A DNA stretch of 64,000 nt from Rhizobium mesosinicum. Its GTDB lineage: Bacteria > Pseudomonadota > Alphaproteobacteria > Rhizobiales > Rhizobiaceae. The stretch's first letter is position 1. Every line of letters starts with the position of its first letter. Below, piece by piece: positions 8,457 through 17,404 of this stretch. The notes under the pieces were generated by a model that was not told where the DNA came from, did no database searches, and worked only from the letters and a program-made list of their open reading frames with translations. A program made the translations under genes and the position numbers. The DNA is taken from NCBI RefSeq assembly GCF_019511345.1, contig NZ_JAEUAK010000001.1:372001-436000 (forward strand), written 5' to 3'.

Positions 8457-10610
8457 ATGACGCAGCAGAATGGAGAGAAGCAGGTTCTCTTTGGGGGGTG
8501 CCCACACGACTGTCCCGACACGTGCGCTATGCTCTATTCGGTCGAAGACGGAAAACTTACAAACGTGCGGGGCAACCCGAGCCATCCAATAACCAAGGGT
8601 GGCCTTTGCGTTAAGCTGAATGACTTTGCAGACCACCACTACAATCCCGATCGCGTGCTTTATCCGCTCAGACGGGTCGGGCCTAAGGGTTCAAACTCCT
8701 TCGAACGAATTAGTTGGGAAACAGCGATCGATGAAATCCAGACCCGTTGGAAGGCCATCATCGAAAACGACGGCGCAGAGGCCATAATGCCGGTCAGCTA
8801 CCTCGGCAATGAGGGACTGGTACAGGGTTTGAACGTCGGAGATGCTTTCTTCAACCGGATGGGAGCCACGGTCTGCGAACGCACCTATTGCGCGTCCGGC
8901 TCTTTGACCGCGTGGTTTCTTACCGTCGGACCCACCAACGGGCTCGATCCCGAGAGTTTTGCGTATTCCGGATACATTATCATCTGGGGCTGCAACACAT
9001 TGAGCACCAACCTCCACCACTGGCCCTTTGTCATGAAAGCCCGGCAAAACGGAGCCAAGCTGGTCGTGATCGATCCGTACAAATCCCGGACGGCGAAACA
9101 GGCGGATTGGCATATCGCTCCCAAACCCGGCACCGACGGCGCACTGGCAATGGCGATGATTCATACGATCATCAAGTCCGGGCTGGTCGATCAGCAATAT
9201 GTCGACAACTATGTCCTTGGATTCCCCGAGCTTCGCGACCACGCCGAGCATTGCACTCCAGAGTGGGCCGAGGAAATAACAGGCGTTCCCGCCGACGATA
9301 TCACCAAACTCGCACGAGAGTATGGGTCCGCCCGTAACGCCTCGATCCGCGTTGGTGTTGCTTTGGAGCGTACAGCGGGTGGAGCGCAGGCCATTCGCGC
9401 CATTATAGCTATCCCTGCCCTCACCGGCGCTTGGAAGGACGTTGCCGGGGGGATCTACCAAGCTCCACTCTGGGAGTTTCCGGTCAACTTTCCGGCGATA
9501 TGCCGTCCCGACTGGATACCAGAGGGAACCCGTGTCGTTAACATATTGAAGCTCGGCGAAGCCCTGACCGGGGAAAGCAACCTCGATCCGCCGATCAAGT
9601 CGATTATGGTGTACAACACGAACCCAGTCACCCAAGCGATGGATGTCGATAAAATCATCGCAGGCCTGAAACGAGACGACCTATTCACGGTAGTTGCCGA
9701 TCATTTCATCAGCGATACCGCGGCCTATGCGGACATAATTCTGCCGGCGACGATGGCCGCTGAACATGATGATCTCATGTTCTCCTGGGGCCATTACTAT
9801 CTTACCATCAATCAGAAAGCGATCGAACCGCCGGGAGAGGCATGCTCGAATGCAGAAATCTTCCGCCGATTAGCATCAGCGATGGGGTACGGCGATCCGG
9901 AGTTCCGCCGAAGCGACCTCGAACTCGTAGAGAATGCCATCGATTGGAGCGCCCCTGAGGTCCAGGGGATTTCGCTCGAACGGCTCCGGGAGGAAGGTTT
10001 TGCAAAACTCAATCTTGGACCCGCCGGCAGCAGGAGACCGCATGCTGAAGGCAAGTTCAAAACCCCGTCGGGCAAGTGTGAGATCCTGCTCGAGAACGTC
10101 ACGAATTTTGTGGCTCCCCCCTTCCGACAGCTTTACGAAGCGATGCAGGGCGGAGAGCCTATCGAGCGTCTCCCCGGTTACACGCCGCCGTTCGAGAGCC
10201 CATTCTCCACGCCGGAGCTTGCAAAGCAGTATCCTCTAAACATGGTCGCCCCCAAAAGCCATGCATTCCTGAATACCAACTATGCGAACGAGCCCAAGAA
10301 ACAACGGATGCAGGGTGATCAGTTCGTACTTCTCAACCCTCATGACGCGGCCTCTCGCGGAATTGGCGATGGACACAAAATCGAAGTCCGGAATGCGACC
10401 GGAGCTTTTGACGGGGTCGCAAAGGTGACCGAAGACGTGCCAACTGGTGTAGTGGTTGCTACCGTCGGCTACTGGCGCTCTGCCAATCCCAAGGGAACGG
10501 TGAACAGCGTCGCAGCGGCACGGTTCGGGGGAATGGGCCATTGCCCGACGTTTTCGGACAATCTGGTCGAAGTGTTTCCTCACGACGAAAGCTTGCTTGC
10601 GGCAGAGTAG
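8457..10610 (+). CDS. Cytoplasmic molybdopterin oxidoreductase (DMSO reductase superfamily) with one 4Fe-4S cluster
   Basis: This 717-residue enzyme has an N-terminal cluster motif with cysteines at about 15, 19, 23 and 51 (CPHDCPDTC ... GGLC), then the bis-molybdopterin-guanine-dinucleotide binding domains, ending in the C-terminal dinucleotide-binding fold (LLNPHDAASRGIGDGHKIEV). A cysteine near residue 145 in E-R-T-Y-C-A-S-G sits where the metal ligand is expected; that is inference. There is no Tat signal, so it acts in the cytoplasm, fitting electron exchange with the ferredoxin and reductase opposite. The substrate is unknown; the CPDTC-type clade contains many uncharacterised members. 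Start ATG has AGGAG at 8448-8452. Confidence 0.85.
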   Translation: MTQQNGEKQVLFGGCPHDCPDTCAMLYSVEDGKLTNVRGNPSHPITKGGLCVKLNDFADHHYNPDRVLYPLRRVGPKGSNSFERISWETAIDEIQTRWKAIIENDGAEAIMPVSYLGNEGLVQGLNVGDAFFNRMGATVCERTYCASGSLTAWFLTVGPTNGLDPESFAYSGYIIIWGCNTLSTNLHHWPFVMKARQNGAKLVVIDPYKSRTAKQADWHIAPKPGTDGALAMAMIHTIIKSGLVDQQYVDNYVLGFPELRDHAEHCTPEWAEEITGVPADDITKLAREYGSARNASIRVGVALERTAGGAQAIRAIIAIPALTGAWKDVAGGIYQAPLWEFPVNFPAICRPDWIPEGTRVVNILKLGEALTGESNLDPPIKSIMVYNTNPVTQAMDVDKIIAGLKRDDLFTVVADHFISDTAAYADIILPATMAAEHDDLMFSWGHYYLTINQKAIEPPGEACSNAEIFRRLASAMGYGDPEFRRSDLELVENAIDWSAPEVQGISLERLREEGFAKLNLGPAGSRRPHAEGKFKTPSGKCEILLENVTNFVAPPFRQLYEAMQGGEPIERLPGYTPPFESPFSTPELAKQYPLNMVAPKSHAFLNTNYANEPKKQRMQGDQFVLLNPHDAASRGIGDGHKIEVRNATGAFDGVAKVTEDVPTGVVVATVGYWRSANPKGTVNSVAAARFGGMGHCPTFSDNLVEVFPHDESLLAAE

Positions 10611-10631
10611 CGGCCAACGACACTTATGAAT

Positions 10632-10684
10632 CGAGGTAGAACAAGTCGCGTTCAAGGGGCCCTGCGCGACTTGCCTCGTTTTTC
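10632..10684 (+). terminator. Rho-independent terminator after the molybdoenzyme gene
   Basis: CAAGTCGCG at 10642-10650 pairs with CGCGACTTG at 10665-10673. Flanking GAGG/CCTC bases can extend the stem, and TTTTT follows at 10679-10683. It begins about 20 bp after the stop codon. Confidence 0.75.
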
Positions 10685-11377
10685 CACGCAGGCGGTTGCC
10701 GTCCGCCCGGCATTGTGTGTGTTTGGCATGGCGATCAGGTTAAATATGGGGTCCAGTGGCTCACTGCTTCGGCCGACCGACGTACCCGACCTGCAACTTT
10801 GATCGAAGACTTGTGCATGTGGCAGAGCAAGCCTGATGAAGACTACAGTAGCGAGTTCCGCTTCCGTGAATTCACGCAAGAAAGCGAAACAGACGGCATC
10901 AACCAGCCTTTCTGTTTTGCTGCTGCAATTGCTTGGGACAACAGGATCACGCCCCAAATCGAGCATGGCTGAACACCTACGGTCGCGTGCAGCAGGACAA
11001 GCGCCTCCTCAACCTTCGCAAAGCCGCGGAAGGTCTATCGCAGGCGGCCGGATCGCACTCGGAGCGTCGGACGACATTTGCAATTGGATTCCTATCTTCT
11101 GGGCGATAGCGCGTGCGACGCTGTCTCGGCACTTTCGGGAACGTTGGATTCCTCTAAGGCGCTCTCTCTGACCAGAGCAAGGTCGTTTTCGACGGCAGAA
11201 TATTCTTCCTTACAGGAAAATTCAGCCTCGGACCGCGGAAGGTCGCGGGCCGGACCTGGTTCACGAGATCGTGCTGGCTGAAGAACTCGAGCGGCGACTG
11301 ACGGGCGGCGGACGAGGGTCAGTCTCGTTACACTCGCGCAAGATACCTTAGACCTGACAGCAGCATCCGGTGACGAT
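10685..11377. other. Gene-free stretch between the molybdoenzyme and TRAP loci
   Basis: About 690 bases with several short open frames on both strands. None shows a known motif, a good ribosome binding site or consistent codon use. It may hold a decayed gene, but I cannot name one. Confidence 0.35.
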
Positions 11378-11403
11378 GCCCCCAATTTCGGTCAATCGGG
11401 GGC
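11378..11403 (-). terminator. Hairpin after the TRAP operon
   Basis: GCCCCCAATT at 11378-11387 pairs with AATCGGGGGC at 11394-11403 with one wobble pair and a 6-base loop. It lies 8 bp downstream of the stop of the permease gene on the minus strand. There is no T-run, so termination is likely but not certain. Confidence 0.5.
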
Positions 11404-11411
11404 GGGATTAA

Positions 11412-13292
11412 CTAAAGGAAGCCGATGGAGAACCACGGAACGAACGCAACAATCAGGAGACCGACGACAAGCGCGGCAAGGTATCCGAGGATTGGTCGCA
11501 TCCCACTGTCCGGGTTAACCTTCCCGATCGCGCACGCGGCATAATAGCCGACTCCGAAGGGAGGAGCGAATAGACCGAGTCCCATAGAAAGAATGACCAC
11601 CATCGAGTAATGCACTTCGTCAATTCCCATCTTCCGCGCGATAGGGAACAGAAGCGGGCCGAAAAGTACGATCGCGGGAATCCCTTCCAATACGCTCCCC
11701 AGAACGATGAAGGTCACAATCGACACGAGCAGGAAGGTGGTGCTTCCGCCGGGAAGCGATCCGAGCGTGTTAGCGAGATCGTAGGAAAATCCGGATTGGG
11801 TGAGCGACCACGCCATGCCTGTCGCCGCACCAATGATGATGAGGATCGACCCCGACAGCGCAGCGGTCTCAACCAACATAGGACGCAGACGATGCCAGTC
11901 GAACTGCCTATAGACCAACAAGCCCACGGTAGCTGAGTAGACAATCCCAATTGTCGAAACCTCGGTGGCCGTCGCCACCCCCTCGATGACGGCGGCTCGA
12001 ATGACAAATGGCAAGGCGAGTGCGGGGATTGCGATGACGAGGCGCTTGAGAATGACGCGCTTCGTGCAGCGGATGACGTGCGACAGGTCTTCGTTTCTAT
12101 AGCGGTACCAAATGACCGAGCATAGTCCGACGGCGAGTAGTAGCCCCGGTAGCATCCCGCCAGTGAAGAGCGCTGCAATTGAAACCCCAGTGACCGAGCC
12201 AATCGTAATGAGGACGATGCTTGGAGGGACAGTTTCCGTTTGGGCACCGGTCGCGGCAAGGAGTGCGACGAGATCGCCAGGATCAGAACCCCTTTTCTTC
12301 ATCTCCGGAAAAAGCACCGGAGCGACGGCTGCCATATCCGCGGCCTTTGCTCCCGAGATTCCAGATACGAGGTACATCGCACCGACAAGCACGTAGGATA
12401 GACCACCCCGCACATGTCCAAGGAGACTCGCGAGGAAATCCACCATACTCCGTGCCATCCCTGTCATCTCAATAAGGAGACCGAGAAAGACGAACATCGG
12501 TACCGAGAGGAGGATCAAGTGGGACATGCCCTCATCCATTGTCCCAATAAGTACTTCGAGTGGCACCGTTGTCGTCAGGGAAAGGTAGGCGAATGTGGAA
12601 AGTCCGAATGCGAAGGCGATGGGCACACCGGCGAAAACCATCGCGGCTACGAGGCCCACAAAGAACACAAGGAGATTCAGGTTTCCAATTGCGACGAGTA
12701 ATGGCGAGGCGGCGAAGAGAAAAAGTCCAATAAGCGCTACTAGCACAACCCCAATGAAATTCGACCTTGGCAGCAGCATCCGGGATAGCCCCAAGACACC
12801 GTGCAAAAGCATCAATCCGATTCCCACAGGAAGGGCCAGGGCTCGCCAGAAATTGGATATCTCCAAAGCAGGCGTGGTGATAATGATTTCGTTCTCGGCG
12901 TAGTGGAGTGCCGACGGAAACAAGACCGCGAGAAAGAGAACAGAAACTGCTACGGCTAACGTTTCAGCCATCGCCCTCGTCTGTGGACCAAGTTTCCCGA
13001 CAATTGCCGTCATACGCATATGCTGGCTTCGCTGAGAGGCGATGACAGCTCCGAGCATCGAGAGCCAGAGGAAAAGGATCGACGCTATCTCGTCGGCCCA
13101 GACCAACGGGCTATGGAATACGTACCGGCTGACGACGCCGGTGAACAGGATACCAATCTCCGAGACCACCAGGGCAGCGGCTGCAGGCTCGGTGACCGCC
13201 ACCAGCACCCTTTCAATGGACGGTATGAGCCGGGAGGATCCCACTGATCCAAACGTTTGACTCGATTTCTGGACTTCGCACTTCAATGACAT
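11412..13292 (-). CDS. TRAP transporter fused small and large permease (DctQ-DctM)
   Basis: This 626-residue inner-membrane protein fuses the 4-helix DctQ subunit (about residues 25-180, with the conserved R-Y-V-F-H-S-P-L-V-W-A-D-E-I) to the 12-helix DctM subunit (about 185-626, with SVPMFVFLGLLIEMTG and GSVLEGIPAIVLFGPLL). Together with the binding protein coded upstream it takes up an organic acid using a sodium gradient. Its position as last gene of the nitrilase operon suggests the carried compound is the substrate or a product of that pathway. Identity of the ligand is not readable from sequence. Confidence 0.9.
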   Translation of the reverse strand: MSLKCEVQKSSQTFGSVGSSRLIPSIERVLVAVTEPAAAALVVSEIGILFTGVVSRYVFHSPLVWADEIASILFLWLSMLGAVIASQRSQHMRMTAIVGKLGPQTRAMAETLAVAVSVLFLAVLFPSALHYAENEIIITTPALEISNFWRALALPVGIGLMLLHGVLGLSRMLLPRSNFIGVVLVALIGLFLFAASPLLVAIGNLNLLVFFVGLVAAMVFAGVPIAFAFGLSTFAYLSLTTTVPLEVLIGTMDEGMSHLILLSVPMFVFLGLLIEMTGMARSMVDFLASLLGHVRGGLSYVLVGAMYLVSGISGAKAADMAAVAPVLFPEMKKRGSDPGDLVALLAATGAQTETVPPSIVLITIGSVTGVSIAALFTGGMLPGLLLAVGLCSVIWYRYRNEDLSHVIRCTKRVILKRLVIAIPALALPFVIRAAVIEGVATATEVSTIGIVYSATVGLLVYRQFDWHRLRPMLVETAALSGSILIIIGAATGMAWSLTQSGFSYDLANTLGSLPGGSTTFLLVSIVTFIVLGSVLEGIPAIVLFGPLLFPIARKMGIDEVHYSMVVILSMGLGLFAPPFGVGYYAACAIGKVNPDSGMRPILGYLAALVVGLLIVAFVPWFSIGFL

Positions 13293-13372
13293 GAGACTGG
13301 CGCTCCTTCAGACTAAAGGCAGGTGCCGGGGTCCTTCGAGACCACCGGCTGCGTGCATTTCCGACCGAAAAG

Positions 13373-14386
13373 CTAGGCCAGTTTGCCAGCGTACTCTTCT
13401 AGACTGCTCCAGGCGTCAGCGCCGTAGCGCTCGGCCCATTGCTGATAGTAGCCGGCATCGCGAAGGACCTGCTTGAAGGGCGCTGCCTCAACTTCGTTCA
13501 CTTGAATCGAGAGTTCACCGAGTTGAGCGCGGTACTGCGCGTTGCGGGCTTCCGAGTCTTGCCGTTGGAGTACTGCGGCTTCATTGAAGTTGGTGGCAAC
13601 GATCGCGCGAATATCTTCTGGGAGAGCTTCCCAGGCCCGACCGTTTGCCAGCAACCATGAACCATCCCACATGTGATTTGTGAGGCTGAGAAATTTCTGG
13701 ACCTCGTAGAATTTCGCGGCGCTGAAGACCGCAATGGAGTTTTCCTGTCCCTCGACGATCTTCGTCTGGAGGGCGGAGTACACCTCGGCGAGGTTGACGC
13801 TCGTCGGCGAAGCGCCCAGAGCCTCGAAAAGTGACGTGTAAGCTCGGCTCACCGGTACGCGGATTTTGAAGCCCTTGAAATCTTCCGGCTTCGTGATTGC
13901 CCTCGTGCTACTGCTCGTTTGCCGGAACCCAGTATCCCAGCACTTGTCGAGCGCATGGAGCCCCGCCGAGGCAAACGCCCTGCGGACATGGTCTCCCAGG
14001 CTACCATCTAGGGCACTCCAGATCGTGGGATAATCCTTGAATGCGAAACCCACCCCGCTGATTGCCGCTAACGGCACAAAGCTCGACACTATGACACCTG
14101 CACCGGAATAGAATTGCAGCGCGCCCGAACGAACCTGCGAGATCATCTGGGTGTCGCCCCCTAAGGCGCTATTGCCGTACACCCCAATTTCAACTCTGCC
14201 GCCGGTTTCGTTCCGGATCTTTTCGGCAGCTTCTTTCGCTCTGCTATGAACCGGCAGATCTTCCGGATAGGGATGGCCCAGCCGATATCGGAACTCCGCG
14301 CCCTGGGCACGTAAGACAGCGGGGGTTGCGAGCGCGAGAGCTGCGATGCCACCCGTTTTCAGGATAGTTCTTCTATTCATCATCAT
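13373..14386 (-). CDS. TRAP transporter periplasmic binding protein (DctP family)
   Basis: This 337-residue protein has a twin-arginine-like signal (N-R-R-T-I-L-K-T-G-G followed by a hydrophobic stretch and A-V-L-R-A-Q-G), then a DctP/SBP fold beginning FRYRLGHPYPEDLPVHSRAK. The region PEDFKGFKIRVPVSRAYTSL contains the arginine that binds the ligand carboxylate in this family. GAGGTGAACTA precedes the first of three clustered ATGs. It is 80 bp upstream of the fused permease gene and 66 bp downstream of the GST gene. Confidence 0.9.
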   Translation of the reverse strand: MMMNRRTILKTGGIAALALATPAVLRAQGAEFRYRLGHPYPEDLPVHSRAKEAAEKIRNETGGRVEIGVYGNSALGGDTQMISQVRSGALQFYSGAGVIVSSFVPLAAISGVGFAFKDYPTIWSALDGSLGDHVRRAFASAGLHALDKCWDTGFRQTSSSTRAITKPEDFKGFKIRVPVSRAYTSLFEALGASPTSVNLAEVYSALQTKIVEGQENSIAVFSAAKFYEVQKFLSLTNHMWDGSWLLANGRAWEALPEDIRAIVATNFNEAAVLQRQDSEARNAQYRAQLGELSIQVNEVEAAPFKQVLRDAGYYQQWAERYGADAWSSLEEYAGKLA

Positions 14387-14452
14387 TAGTTCACCTCTGG
14401 TTGGTTCTGACGTTGACCGCGCCCTCTAGCGGAGCGCTTCGGTCAAATTGCT

Positions 14453-15073
14453 TCAGGTTGGCTTTGTTGACTCCATCGATGCTCGGGAAGAGAACCGGTC
14501 GAACCAGTCGGCGAGCACAGGCCGTGATGAGCGCCATTGGAGCGCATCGAAGCGGAAATCGAGATATCCGAGAGCCGCAGCTATACTTATCTGACCCACT
14601 GTGAGGTCTCTACCTAGACTGGCGGCGGCCTCTTCGAGAGCGTCCAAGCCTTGCCTCATGCGCCGCGTCTGAGCTTCAGCCCACTCCTCCCAAACCCGGT
14701 TCTCAAGTCGGGTTTTCTCGAAGCGGATAAGCAATGCCGCATCAACGATCCCATCTGCAGTGGCTTGTTGCCGAAGGGCTTCCCAACGTTCACGGCCGAT
14801 AGCCGGGAATACCGGCGATAGGGAATGCAAAGTGTCCAGATACTCGCAGATGACCCTCGAGTCGTAGAGTGGGCCGTACTTGACAGTCTGCAGAACCGGA
14901 ATCTTCACCAGCGGGTTCGCGCCTGACAGCTCATCATGGGCCGAGGTTTTCAGGGGCACATGGGTGCCCACTTCGACAGGCCGCAGCTCAAGACGGTCGT
15001 GGAGACCGCGCTCATGCGCAAGAATCAAGACCTTCCGCGAGAACGGGGAGAATCTGGTGTAGAGCAGTTCCAT
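14453..15073 (-). CDS. Glutathione S-transferase family protein
   Basis: This 206-residue protein has the GST thioredoxin-like N-terminal domain (MELLYTRFSPFSRKV, with the serine of S-P-F-S as candidate glutathione-activating residue), the conserved N-P-L-V-K-I-P-V-L turn and D-S-R-V-I-C-E-Y-L-D glutathione-contact helix, and an all-helical C-terminal half. It could detoxify or process the compound handled by the neighbouring nitrilase. ATG 15073 lies 4 bp after the nitrilase stop with GAGG just before it; ATG 15088, overlapping the nitrilase gene, is the alternative. Confidence 0.85.
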   Translation of the reverse strand: MELLYTRFSPFSRKVLILAHERGLHDRLELRPVEVGTHVPLKTSAHDELSGANPLVKIPVLQTVKYGPLYDSRVICEYLDTLHSLSPVFPAIGRERWEALRQQATADGIVDAALLIRFEKTRLENRVWEEWAEAQTRRMRQGLDALEEAAASLGRDLTVGQISIAAALGYLDFRFDALQWRSSRPVLADWFDRFSSRASMESTKPT

Positions 15074-15077
15074 TGCC

Positions 15078-16028
15078 TCAGCCGACATTGCGCAGCACCG
15101 GGCGAGGACGCTCATCGACTGTCAATTGAAAGATATCGGGGCGACTATAGTGACCGATGCCGTCAAAATCGTACCGTGCCCGGAGTAGATCGCGCTTGTC
15201 CAACTCAGCAAAGAGAATTGCTTCGCGATCCCAGCAAGCGTCTACAATGACGTTCCCGAGAGGACCCACTATGCAGCTTCCGCCCCGCGACATGATCGTT
15301 TCGGGTTCGTTGCCAAAGGGCGTTTCGTACTCAGTGGGGTAGTCGCTGCGCTTGCAGAACTGGTTCGCGGAAAGGACAAAGACACGACCCTCTTGAGCAA
15401 TGTGCCGCATGCTTGGAAGCCAGGTCTCACGCCCGTCCGCGGTTGGTGCACAGTAGATCTCGACGCCCTTCGCGTACATCGTGGCACGCAACAGAGGCAT
15501 ATAGTTTTCCCAACAGATAACAGCTCCGACCTTGCCGACATTCGTATCAAAGACAGACAATGTCGAACCATCGCCTTGACCCCACACAAGGCGTTCGGAG
15601 CCGGTTGGCATCAACTTGCGATGCTTTCCAAGGAACGTGCCGTCAGGGGCGAAGAACATGACGGAGCAATGGAGCGTCGACCCATCTCGCTCGATGACGC
15701 CGATTACCAGGTTCACCGCTGAATGGGCAGCGATCTCCTTGAGCCGCTCGAAATCGGGACTCGAGATTTCGAGTGAGCTTTCCGCGTAGAGGCGGTACCA
15801 CTCGCGACCTTCAGCAGAGCGGGCCCCAATCACCGCGCCGAAATCGAGGCCACGAGGATAAGCCGAAACAAATGCCTCGGGGAACACAACGAGTTTCGCA
15901 CCCTGTTTGGCAGCGTCGGACGTCAGCGCCGCTACCTTGTCGAGCGTGCGAGCCCGATCGAAAGCCACCGGTGCGGCTTGGACAACTGCCACCGAAAGAA
16001 CGGGATCGTTTTTGCTTTCATCGGACAC
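15078..16028 (-). CDS. Nitrilase/aliphatic amidase superfamily hydrolase
   Basis: This 316-residue enzyme has the full catalytic set: Glu51 (V-V-F-P-E-A-F), Lys138 (G-K-H-R-K-L) and Cys172 (V-I-C-W-E-N-Y). The GKHRKLMPTGSERLVWGQGD and ICWENYMPLLR segments place it near true nitrilases (nitrile to acid plus ammonia) rather than amidases. Start is GTG 16028 with AGGGGAG six bases before it. It is the first gene of the minus-strand operon with GST and a TRAP transporter, and faces the LysR gene. The physiological nitrile is unknown. Confidence 0.88.
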   Translation of the reverse strand: MSDESKNDPVLSVAVVQAAPVAFDRARTLDKVAALTSDAAKQGAKLVVFPEAFVSAYPRGLDFGAVIGARSAEGREWYRLYAESSLEISSPDFERLKEIAAHSAVNLVIGVIERDGSTLHCSVMFFAPDGTFLGKHRKLMPTGSERLVWGQGDGSTLSVFDTNVGKVGAVICWENYMPLLRATMYAKGVEIYCAPTADGRETWLPSMRHIAQEGRVFVLSANQFCKRSDYPTEYETPFGNEPETIMSRGGSCIVGPLGNVIVDACWDREAILFAELDKRDLLRARYDFDGIGHYSRPDIFQLTVDERPRPVLRNVG

Positions 16029-16114
16029 GCGCAGCTCCCCTATATCTGGAAATTTGATGGTGGGAGTTTGCGGGCCGACTACCCCGTTGACAATTTCAAT
16101 GTACCACAGTCAGC

Positions 16115-16131
16115 TTTGCGCATTACGCAAA
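16115..16131. promoter_or_regulatory. Palindromic operator TTTGCG-N5-CGCAAA, copy 1
   Basis: A perfect 6+6 inverted repeat with spacer CATTA, in the gap between the divergent nitrilase and LysR genes. The same arms recur at 17302-17318. It fits the T-N11-A dyad expected for a LysR binding site, so it probably controls both the nitrilase operon and the regulator itself. Confidence 0.65.
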
Positions 16132-16167
16132 CCGGACTGATTGTGTGCACTGCAGCAGGAGACATCG

Positions 16168-17115
16168 ATGGGACGGTCCAAGATAGTAGGCGCTCTACCC
16201 CGGATGCCGCTGCAGGTCTTGCAGTACGCGATTCAGATAGCCGAGCGCGGTTCGACACTAGCGGCGGCGCACGACGTCAACCTAACCTCTTCGGCGTTGA
16301 GCCGACAAATTTCGCAGTTGGAGCATGAACTCGGAATAACCCTTTTTGAGCGCCACTCGCGTGGAATGCGCCCAACGAGCGCCGGAGAGGTGTTTCTAGA
16401 CGCCGCAAGACAGATGATCCGGCGAATGGAGCGACTTGCTGCGGATCTGGACGATGTCCACTCCCTAAGGCGCGGCCACGTGACGGTTTATGCCTCAGAA
16501 GCTCTGGTTCAGGATTTTCTGCTGCCGCTTGTGACAGACATGGCCGTTTCCTATCCCAACATCAAAGTGGAGATTGTCGTTGCCGCCGGGAGGCAAGCGG
16601 AGATGGCCTTGCTCGAAGAGCGCGCGGAACTGGCGGTCGTGTTCAATGCGCGAACCCATGCCGAACTGGAGATCGTTGCCGAGAACAAGAACAGTCTCGT
16701 GGCCATCGCCAAACGGGGCGGCGTGCTATCCGACCAAAAGGCGATAGCCGCGGAAGATCTAATCGAGGGTCACAGCCTTGCGCTTCCTCCCCGTAGTTAT
16801 GCCACAAGGGTGGCTTTTGACACACTCCTTCCGCCTGAGAAGACGAGCTTCGTTCCGCATCTGACTATAAACTCTATAGCAGCCCTCAAACATTACGCTG
16901 CTTCCGGGGCCGGCGTGGCGGTCGTGCCCGAGCTCTCGGTGTGGCAGGGATCATCTGATCGCGACCGGTTCGACATTCTGCAGATTGTCGGGGCCGGCGA
17001 GATCGGAACCAGAGTGTGCCTTTGTAGGCATGGAAGCCGTCCGCTCAGTGCGGCGGCCTCCCATATGCTTGGTCAGCTTATGGCAGCATTCCCGAGCTAT
17101 ACTGAAGGCTTTTAG
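16168..17115 (+). CDS. LysR-type regulator of the nitrilase/TRAP locus
   Basis: This 315-residue LysR protein has an N-terminal HTH (VNLTSSALSRQISQLEHELG, then TLFERHSRGMRPTSAGE) and a periplasmic-binding-like effector domain. AGGAG at 16157-16161 decides ATG 16168; the frame also opens at TTG 16141. It lies between the minus-strand nitrilase operon and the plus-strand dehydrogenase pair, each with a TTTGCG-N5-CGCAAA site in its promoter region, so it likely controls both arms. Confidence 0.88.
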   Translation: MGRSKIVGALPRMPLQVLQYAIQIAERGSTLAAAHDVNLTSSALSRQISQLEHELGITLFERHSRGMRPTSAGEVFLDAARQMIRRMERLAADLDDVHSLRRGHVTVYASEALVQDFLLPLVTDMAVSYPNIKVEIVVAAGRQAEMALLEERAELAVVFNARTHAELEIVAENKNSLVAIAKRGGVLSDQKAIAAEDLIEGHSLALPPRSYATRVAFDTLLPPEKTSFVPHLTINSIAALKHYAASGAGVAVVPELSVWQGSSDRDRFDILQIVGAGEIGTRVCLCRHGSRPLSAAASHMLGQLMAAFPSYTEGF

Positions 17116-17301
17116 TGCCTGCCCACGGTTGCACCTCGGATCGTAGGCGGGCCGGCCATTCGGACCAAAACTCGCCGTGCTGCGCCGCAGCATCCTCTCG
17201 TGATCGACAGAGAACATTATAAATTCCAATAGCTTGCGCTTCTATCTCGAAAGGTATGGGCCGCAATTGGGCTTGCGGACCGGGTTAGGGCTATCTGACG
17301 G

Positions 17302-17318
17302 TTTGCGTGAAGCGCAAA
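17302..17318. promoter_or_regulatory. Palindromic operator TTTGCG-N5-CGCAAA, copy 2
   Basis: The same 6+6 inverted repeat as at 16115-16131, here with spacer TGAAG, lies 86 bp before the tartrate-dehydrogenase-like gene. Two exact copies of both arms in the two promoter regions of one locus are unlikely by chance. The rest of the 289-bp gap after the LysR gene holds no gene I can support. Confidence 0.65.
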
Positions 17319-17404
17319 GCTCGCCCAAGCACATTAGAGTTGTCCCGGTGAGGACTGGCAGCCATTCATCAGCAGCAACGGGTTGATGATGGTGGTCGTC
17401 TCAG

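Noticed and set aside
10715..11385. Several short frames as genes
   Set aside because: No motif, poor ribosome binding sites and mutual overlap on both strands.
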